Source of the DNA: Pigmentiphaga kullae
Lineage (GTDB): Bacteria; Pseudomonadota; Gammaproteobacteria; Burkholderiales; Burkholderiaceae_B
Assembly (NCBI RefSeq): GCF_004216695.1
Contig: NZ_SGXC01000002.1
Span: 868,001-932,000, forward strand
Length of the DNA stretch: 64,000 bases
Direction: 5' to 3'
The position numbers and the translations under genes were made by a program. The stretch's first letter is position 1. Each line of letters opens with the position of its first letter. Of the stretch, positions 38,314 through 46,639 are shown in pieces. The notes under the pieces are model-generated. The model had not been told where the DNA came from. It did not search any database and was given only the letters and a program-made list of their open reading frames with translations.

Positions 38314-39174
38314 ATGACCCATCTCGTTATCCAGGCCCCCGACCTTGCCCAGGCAGCCATCGAACACGTCTCGGCCCTGGCCCGTGCCCGGCGCATCGTC
38401 GAACTCGCGCCCGGCGCCGTCCGCCTGACCGAAGCCGACGACGCGCCCGCCGCGCGCGCCCAGGTAGCCGCCTATTGCCAGGAGGCCCGCGTGGACTGGG
38501 CCTACGTCGAGCCCGGCGCCCGGCTGGCCGACTGGAAGGTGCTGGCCATGGACATGGACTCGACCCTGATCAACATCGAATGCATCGACGAGATCGCCGA
38601 CATGGCCGGCCTCAAGCCGCAGGTGGCCGCCATTACCGAGGCCGCGATGCGGGGCGAGATCGCCGATTTCAGCGAAAGCCTGACCCGCCGCGTGGCGCTG
38701 CTGCAGGGGCTGCCGCTGGAAGCGCTGGAACAGGTCTACGTGGAACGGCTGCGGCTGAACCCCGGCGCCGAGCGGCTGCTGCTGGCGGCGCAGCGGGTGG
38801 GCATCAAGACCCTGCTGGTCTCGGGCGGCTTCACCTGGTTCACCAGCCGCCTGCAGCAGCGGCTCCAGTTGAACGAGGCGCATGCCAACACGCTGGAGGT
38901 CGAGGACGGCCGGCTCACGGGCAAGGTGCAGGGCGCCATCCTGGACGCCGACGCCAAGGCTCGCCACCTGCGCGAGTTCGCCCAGCGCCACGGCGCGCCG
39001 CTGGCGCGCGCGATTGCCGTGGGCGACGGCGCCAACGACCTGAAGATGCTGGGACTGGCCGGCCTGAGCGTGGCCTACCACGCCAAGCCTGTGGTGCGCG
39101 AACAAACCAGCCGCGCGCTGAACGTCTGCGGCCTGGACGGCATCCTGAACTGGTTCGAGGATACCCTGGGCTGA
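38314..39174 (+). CDS. serB: Phosphoserine phosphatase
   Basis: A 286-residue HAD-family enzyme. The nucleophile motif MDMDSTL has Asp80 and Asp82; later motifs are LLVSGGFTWF and GDGANDLKML. The N-terminal 70 residues resemble the short regulatory domain of SerB. It makes serine from phosphoserine in the cytoplasm. It begins 28 bp after mfd and may be cotranscribed. Confidence 0.96.
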   Translation: MTHLVIQAPDLAQAAIEHVSALARARRIVELAPGAVRLTEADDAPAARAQVAAYCQEARVDWAYVEPGARLADWKVLAMDMDSTLINIECIDEIADMAGLKPQVAAITEAAMRGEIADFSESLTRRVALLQGLPLEALEQVYVERLRLNPGAERLLLAAQRVGIKTLLVSGGFTWFTSRLQQRLQLNEAHANTLEVEDGRLTGKVQGAILDADAKARHLREFAQRHGAPLARAIAVGDGANDLKMLGLAGLSVAYHAKPVVREQTSRALNVCGLDGILNWFEDTLG

Positions 39175-39233
39175 TCCGCGGCCGCTTCTGTTGTAGTGTT
39201 ACGGTCCAGCCCCACTTTCAGGATTTGCCCGCC

Positions 39234-39887
39234 ATGTCACCACGCCCAGCCAAGGCTTCGGCGGATGCGCCCCGCACCCGCGATGCCGAACGCACGCGCC
39301 AGATCATCCTGGAGGCCGCGACCGCCGAGTTCGCGTCGCTGGGCCTGGGCGGGGCCCGCATGGACCGTATCGCCGAACGCGCCAAGGTCGACAAGCGCCT
39401 GATCTACTACTACTTCAACAACAAGGACGACCTGTTCCTGGCCGTGATGGAACGCGCCTATGCCGCGATCCGCCAGGCCGAACGGGAACTGCACCTGGAA
39501 GCGTTGAGCCCGCCCGATGCGGTGCGCCGGCTGGTCGAGTTCACCTGGCACTACTATCTGGAAAACCCGGAGTTCCTGTGCCTGCTCAACAACGAGAACC
39601 TGCACCAGGCCACCCATCTGAAGCGGTCGTCCCAGGTGCGGGACATGCACTCGCCCTTCGTGCAGTGGCTGGCCGACATCCTGGAGCGCGGCCAGGCGCA
39701 GGGGCTGTTCCGCGCCGGCGTCGACCCGGTGCAGCTCTACATCTCGATTGCCAGCGTGGCCTATTTCTATTTGTCCAACCAGTACACGCTGTCGGAAATC
39801 TTCGGCCGCGACCTGATGGCGCCCCCCGCGCTGGACGAGCGGCTGGCCCACATGGTCGACGTCATCCTGGGCTACCTGCGCCCCTGA
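39234..39887 (+). CDS. TetR family transcriptional regulator
   Basis: A 217-residue regulator. The N-terminal TetR helix-turn-helix (about 18-65) has ILEAATAEFASLGLGGARM and KVDKRLIYYYFNNKDDLF. The C-terminal domain (about 80-217) resembles the RutR/AcrR-type ligand domain, with ENPEFLCLLNNENLH. It begins 59 bp after serB, behind AGGA. Its 3' end overlaps the convergent gene at 39862 by 26 bp. The target may be that neighbouring module, but this is inference. Confidence 0.92.
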   Translation: MSPRPAKASADAPRTRDAERTRQIILEAATAEFASLGLGGARMDRIAERAKVDKRLIYYYFNNKDDLFLAVMERAYAAIRQAERELHLEALSPPDAVRRLVEFTWHYYLENPEFLCLLNNENLHQATHLKRSSQVRDMHSPFVQWLADILERGQAQGLFRAGVDPVQLYISIASVAYFYLSNQYTLSEIFGRDLMAPPALDERLAHMVDVILGYLRP

Positions 39888-40524
39888 CCGTCTCGTCCTT
39901 CACCAGCGGCGTTCCCGTGGCCGCGTAGACGTGCCGGACGACGTCCCCGGCGCCGTCGTCGAAGCGGCGCCGCGCGGGCTGCTCGAAAAAGGCCGCCGGC
40001 GCCGGTCCCGCCGCGTGCGTTGGCGTGGCGAAATCGAAGATCTCCAGGTAATGGCCGGGATCGCGGACCTGGCGGAACAGCCGGTATCGGGTGCAGCCCG
40101 GCATGTCCGCGCTGGCCCTTCCCTGCTCAAGTCCGTCGGCTGCGGTCAGGTCGCGCGGCGCGCGGAAGGCCCGCAGCAGCACGGCGCCGGGATCCGGATG
40201 TCTGCCGTGCGACACCGAGGCCAGGCGGACAAGGTTCTGCCGGATGCGATCCTTGCCGAAGAAAGTCCATATCCTGCCCGACCAGGGCGTCGGATGCGTG
40301 ACCACGTGCTGGAAGCCCGGGCTCTCCTCCACGCTTTCGTCGCGCGTCTCGTACAGCGCCAGGAACTTGGGAAAAACCTGGTCGCAGTAATAGCGGCGGC
40401 CGCTGACGAACCCCTCCAGGCCGACCACCTGCGGGATGTGCTCCAGCTCGTACCACGCATGGAACTCTTCCTCGCGATGCGGCGGCACGTGCAGCCAGAC
40501 GGCGATCAAGCCGGTTGCTTGCAT
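39862..40524 (-). CDS. Unassigned protein, probable dimeric alpha/beta-barrel fold
   Basis: A 220-residue soluble protein without signal peptide. It looks like two ferredoxin-like halves. The first contains AVWLHVPPHREEEFHAWYEL, then EHIPQVVGLEGFVSGRRYY; the second has FRQVRDPGHYLEIFDFATP. The FHAWYELEHIP pattern resembles the EthD/muconolactone-type dimeric alpha/beta barrel, but no catalytic residues can be named. It is downstream of the Bug and lactonase genes, 2 bp after the Bug stop, so it is part of that module. No function is assigned. Confidence 0.7.
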   Translation of the reverse strand: MQATGLIAVWLHVPPHREEEFHAWYELEHIPQVVGLEGFVSGRRYYCDQVFPKFLALYETRDESVEESPGFQHVVTHPTPWSGRIWTFFGKDRIRQNLVRLASVSHGRHPDPGAVLLRAFRAPRDLTAADGLEQGRASADMPGCTRYRLFRQVRDPGHYLEIFDFATPTHAAGPAPAAFFEQPARRRFDDGAGDVVRHVYAATGTPLVKDETVRGAGSPG

Positions 40525-40526
40525 GC

Positions 40527-41492
40527 TTACTCCATCCTGATGTTGGCGTTCGTGATCACCCGCTGCCACCTCTGCAACTCGGCCTCGACCAGCCGGGAGA
40601 AGGCCTCGGGTCCGTCGTTCGAGGGGTCTGCGCCCGCCGATGCCAGTTGGGCCCTGACCTCGGGCTGGGCCAAGGCCTTGCGCAGCTCCGCGTTCAGCCG
40701 CTCGATGACCGGACGCGGCGTGCCCGCGGGGGCGATCAGGCCGTACCAGGCCACGACCTCGGCGCCGGGCAGTCCGGCCTGGGCCACCGTGGGCACGCCC
40801 GGCAGCGCGGACGAGGGCTCGGGTCCGGCCACCGCCAGTGCGCGCAACTGGCCCGACTTGATGAAGGACAGCACCGGCGGCACGCCGCTGAACAGGATCT
40901 GCACGCGCTGGGCCAGCAGGTCGGTCAGCGCGTCCTGGTTACCCTTGTAGGGCACGTGCACGATCTCCACGCGCGCCAGCGACTTGAACAGTTCCCCCGC
41001 CAGATGGTTGGTGCTGCCCACGCCCGACGAGGCGAAGTTCAGCTTGCCGGGATGCGCGCGGGCATAGGCGATCAATTCCTGCAGGCTGCGCGCCGGCACC
41101 GACGGATGCACCAGCAGCACGTTGGGGCTGCTGGCGATCACGCCCACCATGGCCAGGTCCTTGCGCGTGTCGAAGGGCATCTTCGATCCGTACAGCGCCG
41201 GGTTCACCGTCATCGGTCCGGTCGTGCCTATCCCTATCGTATAGCCGTCCCTGGGCGCCTTGGCGACCAAGTCCACGCCTATGTTGCCGCCCGCGCCGCC
41301 CTTGTTCTCGACCACCACCGGCTGGCCCAGCTGCTGCGACAAGGGCTGAGCCAGCGCGCGCGCCAGGATGTCCACGGTGCTGCCCGCCGCGAAGGGCGCG
41401 ATCAGGCGTATCGGGCGCGACGGATAGTCCTGGGCGTGCGCGGCGCCCGACGCGCCGGTCATGATGGATAGCGCAAGCGCGATGCGTTTCAT
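40527..41492 (-). CDS. Bug/TctC-family substrate-binding protein
   Basis: A 321-residue periplasmic receptor: signal peptide ending AHA20, then YPSRPIRLIAPFAAGSTVDI, VENKGGAGGNIG and HVPYKGNQDA. Its ATG overlaps the stop of the SMP-30 lactonase gene (ATGA), which makes the two a translational pair. It probably imports the acid or lactone metabolised by its neighbours. Confidence 0.93.
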   Translation of the reverse strand: MKRIALALSIMTGASGAAHAQDYPSRPIRLIAPFAAGSTVDILARALAQPLSQQLGQPVVVENKGGAGGNIGVDLVAKAPRDGYTIGIGTTGPMTVNPALYGSKMPFDTRKDLAMVGVIASSPNVLLVHPSVPARSLQELIAYARAHPGKLNFASSGVGSTNHLAGELFKSLARVEIVHVPYKGNQDALTDLLAQRVQILFSGVPPVLSFIKSGQLRALAVAGPEPSSALPGVPTVAQAGLPGAEVVAWYGLIAPAGTPRPVIERLNAELRKALAQPEVRAQLASAGADPSNDGPEAFSRLVEAELQRWQRVITNANIRME

Positions 41493-42430
41493 GGGGTCTC
41501 CTCGTTGTCGTTCTTCATATGTGCGTACAGCGGCAGGCCGGGCTCGGGCATGCGGGCGGCCAGGATCACGCCCTGCTCCGCCTCGGTCACGTACAGCGTG
41601 CGCCGGTCGGGCCCCCCATACGCGACGTTCGTGGTGCGGCGGCCCGCGCACGAACGGATGCGCAGCAGCGGCTCGCCCATCGCGCTGAACAGCCATACCG
41701 AACCAAGTCCCGCATGGACCACGGCCAGATTGCCGCGCATGTCCGTCGCCAGGCCATCGGGGCCGGTCGGGCTGCCCGACAACTGGATGAAGCGCCCCAC
41801 CTTGCCGACCCGTCCCGCCTCGTCCAGCGGCACGCTGTAGATGGCGTTGTCCCGGGTCACGGCCAGGTAAAGCAGCCGCTCGCCCGGCGCGAAGGCCAGG
41901 CCGTTCGGACCCGCCAGCTCGTCGACCAGGGTTTCCACGCGGCCCGCGCCGCGCCGTAGCCGGCACAGCCGGCCCGTGGGCCGGTTCAGGGCGCTGTCGC
42001 CCTGGTCGGTGAAATACAGGTCGCCATTGGCGGCGAACAACAGGTCGTTGGGGCCCTGGAGTCCCCGCGCCTCCTCCGGCGCCAGCAGCGCCTGCGGGCA
42101 GATGTCGCGCGGCGACATGGCCATGAGGCCGTGGCGCCGGTCGGCGATGAACAGGCGGCCGTCGCGGTGCAGTTTCAGGCCGTTGGGCTCGCCGTCGTAG
42201 CGGCAAGCCTGCGAGAAGCGGCCCGCCGGATCGATGCGGAAGATGCGGCCATGGGCCAGGTCGGTGCAGTACAACACGCCTTCCCGATCGAAAGCCGGGC
42301 CCTCCAGGAAAGAGTGCAGCGGTCCCGCTCCCCGCGCGCGCACCCAGGGCGACATCGATTGCATCAGGTGCAGCGACGGCGGCAGCGCGGCGAAGACCTC
42401 GGTGGACAGATCGGGGGGAGCGGCGTACAT
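41489..42430 (-). CDS. SMP-30/gluconolactonase/LRE family protein
   Basis: A 313-residue six-bladed beta-propeller lactonase without signal peptide. Metal-ligand regions of the family are visible: the Glu of FLEGPAFDREG, the Asn of LQGPNDLLFAANG and the Asp of GPDGLATDMRGN. It likely opens a sugar-acid or related lactone. It is divergent from the LysR-type gene at 42543 and heads the lactonase-Bug-alpha/beta-protein operon. Confidence 0.9.
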   Translation of the reverse strand: MYAAPPDLSTEVFAALPPSLHLMQSMSPWVRARGAGPLHSFLEGPAFDREGVLYCTDLAHGRIFRIDPAGRFSQACRYDGEPNGLKLHRDGRLFIADRRHGLMAMSPRDICPQALLAPEEARGLQGPNDLLFAANGDLYFTDQGDSALNRPTGRLCRLRRGAGRVETLVDELAGPNGLAFAPGERLLYLAVTRDNAIYSVPLDEAGRVGKVGRFIQLSGSPTGPDGLATDMRGNLAVVHAGLGSVWLFSAMGEPLLRIRSCAGRRTTNVAYGGPDRRTLYVTEAEQGVILAARMPEPGLPLYAHMKNDNEETP

Positions 42431-42542
42431 GGGACCGGGACGGGCGGAACAGCCACCTATAATGGCAGTCGTTCTCCAGCCCGGGTAACGGTTTTTTCAG
42501 ATGCCCCCATCTGGATCCGCGATGCCCCGGGCCACGCCCGCC

Positions 42543-43484
42543 ATGGACCTGCGACGCCTGCGCTACTTCGTCACCATACTGGAAACCGGCAGCTTTTCGC
42601 AGGCGGCCGAACGCCTGCACGTCGTGCAGAGCGCGCTCAGCGCGCAGATCCAGAAGCTGGAAGATTCACTGGGCACGCGCCTGTTCGTGCGCGATGCCCA
42701 TGGCGTGCAGCCCACGCCGTCCGGCCGCAAGCTGCTCGGCCATGCGCGGCGCATCCTGGACATGGTGGCGGCCGCCGAACACGACTTGCGGCAGGACGCG
42801 GAATCGCCGCGCGGCATCGTGCGCATCGGCATTCCCAGCAGCATCAGCCGCATGATGACGGTGCCCCTGCTGCAGGCGGTCGAAGAGGCCCATCCCGAGG
42901 TCACGCTGCACGTGGTCGAGGCGATGACCGACGAACTCGAGGCGCTGTTGAAGCAGAACCGGCTCGAGATGGCCATCCTGTTCACCGTGGGGGAAACCGG
43001 CAGTCCCCACCTCATCGACACCCTGCGCGACGAACCCTTGTACCTGGTGTCGCCCGCGGACGGCTCCCCGCCCTCCCATGCGGTCCCCTTCGCCGAACTG
43101 GCCCGCATGGACCTCGTGCTGCCCACGCTGCGCCACCGCGTGCGCCAGATGCTGTCGCGCGAGGCCGAGCAGCGCGGCCTGGCGCTCAGGATCAAGCACG
43201 AGCTGGACTCCATGGCACAGACCGTGCAGTTGATCGCCGCCGGCAACGGCAGCTCGGTCATGATCGTCTCGTCCTTCATCGAGGAATGGCAGGCCGGGCG
43301 CGTACAGGCCACGCCGGTTTCCGACCTGCGCACCACCGCGCAGGTGGTGCTGGCCACCTCGCACGGCGCATCGCACAGCGCCGTGGCCGGCATCCGGGAC
43401 CTGGTCGTCGCCACCGCGGCCCGCCTGGCGCGCGACGGCACCTGGCCCGACCGTCCGCCGCGGGAAGCCGCCCGCCTCCGCTAG
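42543..43484 (+). CDS. LysR family transcriptional regulator
   Basis: A 313-residue LysR protein from ATG 42543. Its winged helix-turn-helix has LRRLRYFVTILETGSFSQAA, ERLHVVQSALSAQIQKLE and GTRLFVRDAHGV. A PBP2-type effector domain follows (about 90-300). Two further in-frame ATGs lie 21 and 42 bp upstream and cannot be excluded. It probably regulates the divergent lactonase-Bug operon, as is usual for LysR genes. Confidence 0.92.
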   Translation: MDLRRLRYFVTILETGSFSQAAERLHVVQSALSAQIQKLEDSLGTRLFVRDAHGVQPTPSGRKLLGHARRILDMVAAAEHDLRQDAESPRGIVRIGIPSSISRMMTVPLLQAVEEAHPEVTLHVVEAMTDELEALLKQNRLEMAILFTVGETGSPHLIDTLRDEPLYLVSPADGSPPSHAVPFAELARMDLVLPTLRHRVRQMLSREAEQRGLALRIKHELDSMAQTVQLIAAGNGSSVMIVSSFIEEWQAGRVQATPVSDLRTTAQVVLATSHGASHSAVAGIRDLVVATAARLARDGTWPDRPPREAARLR

Positions 43485-43495
43485 GGCCTGCGCGA

Positions 43496-43600
43496 TTTAT
43501 CCCCAGGCGATGTGGAAAACCCTGGGGAAAGCACGGGCACAACTTCACCCGGCCTAGATTCCATGCGGGTCTGCGGGCGGTGACGCGAAAATGGGCAGGC
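43496..43600. repeat. 105-bp dispersed intergenic repeat, copy A
   Basis: Aligns without gaps to 46530-46634 at about 73% identity, with blocks of near identity: TTATCCCCA, ACCCTGGGGAAAG, CCATGCGGGT and GCGCGAAAA.GGGCAG. It contains TGTGGAAAA, the complement of a DnaA box, and TTATCCCCA, one mismatch from one. It lies 109 bp upstream of the isochorismatase-like gene. Confidence 0.8.
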
Positions 43601-43708
43601 TCCTCATCCGCTGCGCAACTTTTGCGCTGCCACCGCAATTTCCTGCGCTTGGCCCGCGGCCGGCGGCGCTATGTTCGGCCTTCCACCCACCCCACGGAGG
43701 CCTCTCGC

Positions 43709-44320
43709 ATGCCCTCTTCCCTTTCCCTTGATCCCGCCAAGGCCGTCCTGCTGGTCGTCGACATGCAGAACGACTTCGTCCTGCCGGACGCGCCGATGGA
43801 GGTCGCCGCCGCCCGCCAGCGCGTCCCCGCCATGGCCGCGCTGGTCGCCCGCGCGCGCGAGGCCGGTGTCCCGGTCATCTACACCCAGCACGTGCTGTAC
43901 GACGGATTCGACGTCTCGCCGCTGGAGACGACCCAGTTGCCGCACTTGAAGACGGCCGGCATGCGCGCGGGCACGCCCGGGGTCGAGATCATCGCCGAGC
44001 TGGCCCCCCTGCCCGGCGAGGTCGTCATACCCAAGCATCGCTACGACGCGTTCTACAACACCCGCCTCGAGACCGTCATCCGCAACATCCGGGGCCGCAA
44101 CGTCGCCGACAGCGTGATCATCACGGGTACGGTCACCAGCGTCTGCTGCGAGTCGACCGCGCGCAGCGCCTTCATGCGCGACCTGCGGGTCTTTTTCGTG
44201 GACGACGCCACCGGCGGATTCGACGACGCCTCGCATCGCGCCACGCTCGCCACCATCGACAGGGTGTTCGGCAAGGTCGTCTCCACGCGCCAGGTGCTGG
44301 ACGCGCTGGGCGGAGCATGA
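43709..44320 (+). CDS. Isochorismatase-family cysteine hydrolase
   Basis: A 203-residue enzyme of the isochorismatase/nicotinamidase superfamily. The catalytic triad is visible: Asp18 in VVDMQNDF, Lys109 in VIPKHRYD and Cys146 in SVCCESTAR. Typical reactions are amide or ester hydrolysis (nicotinamide, ureidoacrylate, biuret). A GGAGG site precedes the ATG. It is coupled (ATGA overlap) to a MFS transporter, so it probably degrades the compound that is imported or made available by that carrier. Confidence 0.93.
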   Translation: MPSSLSLDPAKAVLLVVDMQNDFVLPDAPMEVAAARQRVPAMAALVARAREAGVPVIYTQHVLYDGFDVSPLETTQLPHLKTAGMRAGTPGVEIIAELAPLPGEVVIPKHRYDAFYNTRLETVIRNIRGRNVADSVIITGTVTSVCCESTARSAFMRDLRVFFVDDATGGFDDASHRATLATIDRVFGKVVSTRQVLDALGGA

Positions 44321-45573
44321 CCATGACCCCGCCGCTCGTGCACGATACCGCCTACGAATGGAAGGCCGTTACCATCCTCGCCCTGGGCTTCGGCCTGATG
44401 GGCCTGGACCGCTGGCTGCTCGCCCCCATGTTCCCCTTCATGATGAAGGACCTGGATCTGTCCTACCAGGACCTCGGCCTGCTCATCGGGGTGCTGGGCC
44501 TGGCCTGGGGCGTGTTCTCCATCACCATGGGCCGGGTCTCGGACCGCGTCGGCCGACGCAAGGTCCTGATCCCCGCCGCCATCGCGTTCTCCTGCCTGTC
44601 CGGATTGTCGGGGCTGGCCACGGGCCTGATCAGCCTGATGCTGATCCGCACGGTCATGGGCGTCGCCGAGGGCTCCTTCTGCCCCACCAGCGTGGCCGCG
44701 GCCGGCGAGGCCTCCCATCCGCGGCGCCGCGGCCTGAACCAGGGACTGCAGCAGAGCGCCTTTCCGCTGTTCGGACTGGGGCTCGCACCCATCATCGCCA
44801 CCCAGCTGATGGACGTACTGCCCTCCTGGCACTATGTGTTCTTCCTGTCGGCGGTGCCTGGCCTGATCCTCGCCTGGTTCATGTACAAGGTCATCCGCGA
44901 ACCCGGCACCGGTGTCCAGGGCGGGCTGCCCGCCGCGCCGGCTGCCGGGGCCACGCTGTCCTGGAAGGAACTGCTGCGCCGGCGCAACCTGCTGCTCGCG
45001 GTCGCCTCCATCCTGTGCGCGATGACCGGCATCTTCGTGGTCGGCGCCATGGTGCCCAACTACCTGACCGACTACCTCAAGCTGACACCGCAGCAAATGG
45101 GACTGGTGGTCTCGGCCATCGGCATCGGCGGGTTCTTCGGTGAATTCGGCGTGCCCGGCATCTCGGACTTCATCGGCCGCCGCGCCGCCGCCTTCCTGGC
45201 CTTCGTCGGCGCCGCGCTGGCCCTGTATGCCTTCATCCGCACCGATGCCTCGCCCTGGGCGCTGTTCGGGGTGCTGCTGGTGGTGTCGTTCTTCTGCTTC
45301 GGACTGCTGGCCCTGATGACCGGGCCCATCGCCACCGAGGCGGCGCCTCCCGGCATGGTGGCCTCAGCCATCGGCACGGTCAGCGGCCTGGGCGAGATCT
45401 TCGGCGGCGGGGTCGCGCCCGTGGTGGCCGGCTACATCGCCCAGCACCATGGCATCCAGTACACGCTGTACCTGGCGCTGGGCGGCATCGCGATCGGCCT
45501 CGCCGTGTCGCTGTTCCTGAAGGAGACCGCCCCGCGCAAGGTCGAGGCCGGCGTCCGGGCTCAGGCGTCGTAG
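44317..45573 (+). CDS. Major facilitator superfamily transporter
   Basis: A 418-residue membrane protein with twelve predicted transmembrane helices. The first cytoplasmic loop carries the MFS motif GRVSDRVGRRKVL (about 71-83). The overall pattern resembles the anion:cation symporter branch (organic acids and aromatic acids). The ATG overlaps the hydrolase stop. Its 3' end overlaps the convergent AraC gene by 13 bp. The cargo is unknown. Confidence 0.93.
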   Translation: MTMTPPLVHDTAYEWKAVTILALGFGLMGLDRWLLAPMFPFMMKDLDLSYQDLGLLIGVLGLAWGVFSITMGRVSDRVGRRKVLIPAAIAFSCLSGLSGLATGLISLMLIRTVMGVAEGSFCPTSVAAAGEASHPRRRGLNQGLQQSAFPLFGLGLAPIIATQLMDVLPSWHYVFFLSAVPGLILAWFMYKVIREPGTGVQGGLPAAPAAGATLSWKELLRRRNLLLAVASILCAMTGIFVVGAMVPNYLTDYLKLTPQQMGLVVSAIGIGGFFGEFGVPGISDFIGRRAAAFLAFVGAALALYAFIRTDASPWALFGVLLVVSFFCFGLLALMTGPIATEAAPPGMVASAIGTVSGLGEIFGGGVAPVVAGYIAQHHGIQYTLYLALGGIAIGLAVSLFLKETAPRKVEAGVRAQAS

Positions 45574-46475
45574 TGGCCGGCCGTGGCGCGGTAGGCCGAG
45601 GCCGAACTGCCCAGGGCCTTCTTCAAGGCCCGGCCCATCGCGCCCGCCGACGCGAAGCCGCAGACGCTGGCGACGTACGAGACGGGCTGGCCCGTCGTCG
45701 CCAGCAGGTGGCGGGCCCGCTCCACCCGCATCGCGGTCAGGTGGCGGTATGGGGACACGCCCTGCGCGGCCTTGAAGCAGCGCAGGAAATGGTATCGGCT
45801 CAAGCCGCACAAGGCGGCCAGCTCGGCCAGGGAAATGTCCTCGGCCAGGTGTTCGTCCATGTAGCGGGTGACCTTGCGCAACGCCTGGGGACTCAGGCGC
45901 GGCGCCGTCGCGGCCGCCGGCTCCGCCCGCCACTTCTTGCCCAGTTCGTTCAACACCAGCGCGCCGAAGCTGTCGGACAGCAGGCGCGAGACCTGGCCGG
46001 CCCCCAGGTCCCGGACGAACGCTCCCAGGGCCGTGTAGACCAGCGGACTCACGAAGCCGCGCTGGGCCAGCGACCACATGCCATCCACCGGCCGCTCGCA
46101 CCCCAGTTCCTCGAACATCTCCAGCGCAGCCTGCTGGTCGAACGTCAGCAGCGACACCCGGGCGGGCCCGTCCTTGACCCAGCGGAAAGCGGTGCCGGGC
46201 GGAATCAGGTGCAGCGGATTGACGAAATTGACGAAATGGTCGCGGTAGCCCCAGCCCAGGTCGAATCTGGCCGACCTCAGCCGGTACTCGTGCGAGACGA
46301 GCAGGAGCATGTGGGGCAGCGCCGGGCAGGACAACTCATGGGCATCGAAGCTGCAATGCACCACGCTGCCGGCCAGCCGGCCTCCGTAGTCGAACGACTG
46401 GTGCAGGCTGTAGGCGCCGGTATCCATCAATACCTGGCGCAACCGGGCGGCGGCCGAGGAAGGGTCGGTGTTCAC
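45561..46475 (-). CDS. AraC/XylS family transcriptional regulator
   Basis: A 304-residue regulator with an N-terminal cupin-like ligand domain (about 1-170) and C-terminal tandem helix-turn-helix (about 195-295): AALCGLSRYHFLRCFKAAQG and VCGFASAGAMGRALKKALG. The start is GTG 46475, with GGGAG 5 nt upstream; a longer opening to 46553 lacks a binding site. It sits beside the hydrolase-MFS pair and probably regulates it. Confidence 0.9.
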   Translation of the reverse strand: MNTDPSSAAARLRQVLMDTGAYSLHQSFDYGGRLAGSVVHCSFDAHELSCPALPHMLLLVSHEYRLRSARFDLGWGYRDHFVNFVNPLHLIPPGTAFRWVKDGPARVSLLTFDQQAALEMFEELGCERPVDGMWSLAQRGFVSPLVYTALGAFVRDLGAGQVSRLLSDSFGALVLNELGKKWRAEPAAATAPRLSPQALRKVTRYMDEHLAEDISLAELAALCGLSRYHFLRCFKAAQGVSPYRHLTAMRVERARHLLATTGQPVSYVASVCGFASAGAMGRALKKALGSSASAYRATAGHYDA

Positions 46476-46529
46476 GGGATCTCCCGGAAGGCGGGAACGG
46501 CTCACCCCATATACTACCCGGCAGCCGGA

Positions 46530-46634
46530 CTTATCCCCACCCGCTGTGAACAACCCTGGGGAAAGGCTGCGGACAAATCATCCGGCGCCAGCAACCATGC
46601 GGGTTTGCGGACCATGGCGCGAAAACGGGCAGCC
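46530..46634. repeat. 105-bp dispersed intergenic repeat, copy B
   Basis: Same orientation and length as copy A at 43496-43600, about 73% identical. It lies between the AraC start and the AMP-ligase stop. The two copies bracket the hydrolase-MFS-AraC module as direct repeats. Confidence 0.8.
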
Positions 46635-46639
46635 ACCGG

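Noticed and set aside
34002..38396. A 1464-codon open frame on the minus strand through all of mfd
   Set aside because: It is the ispD frame left open on the antisense of a GC-rich gene. Only the ispD part (34002-34730) has family motifs; mfd is well conserved on the plus strand.
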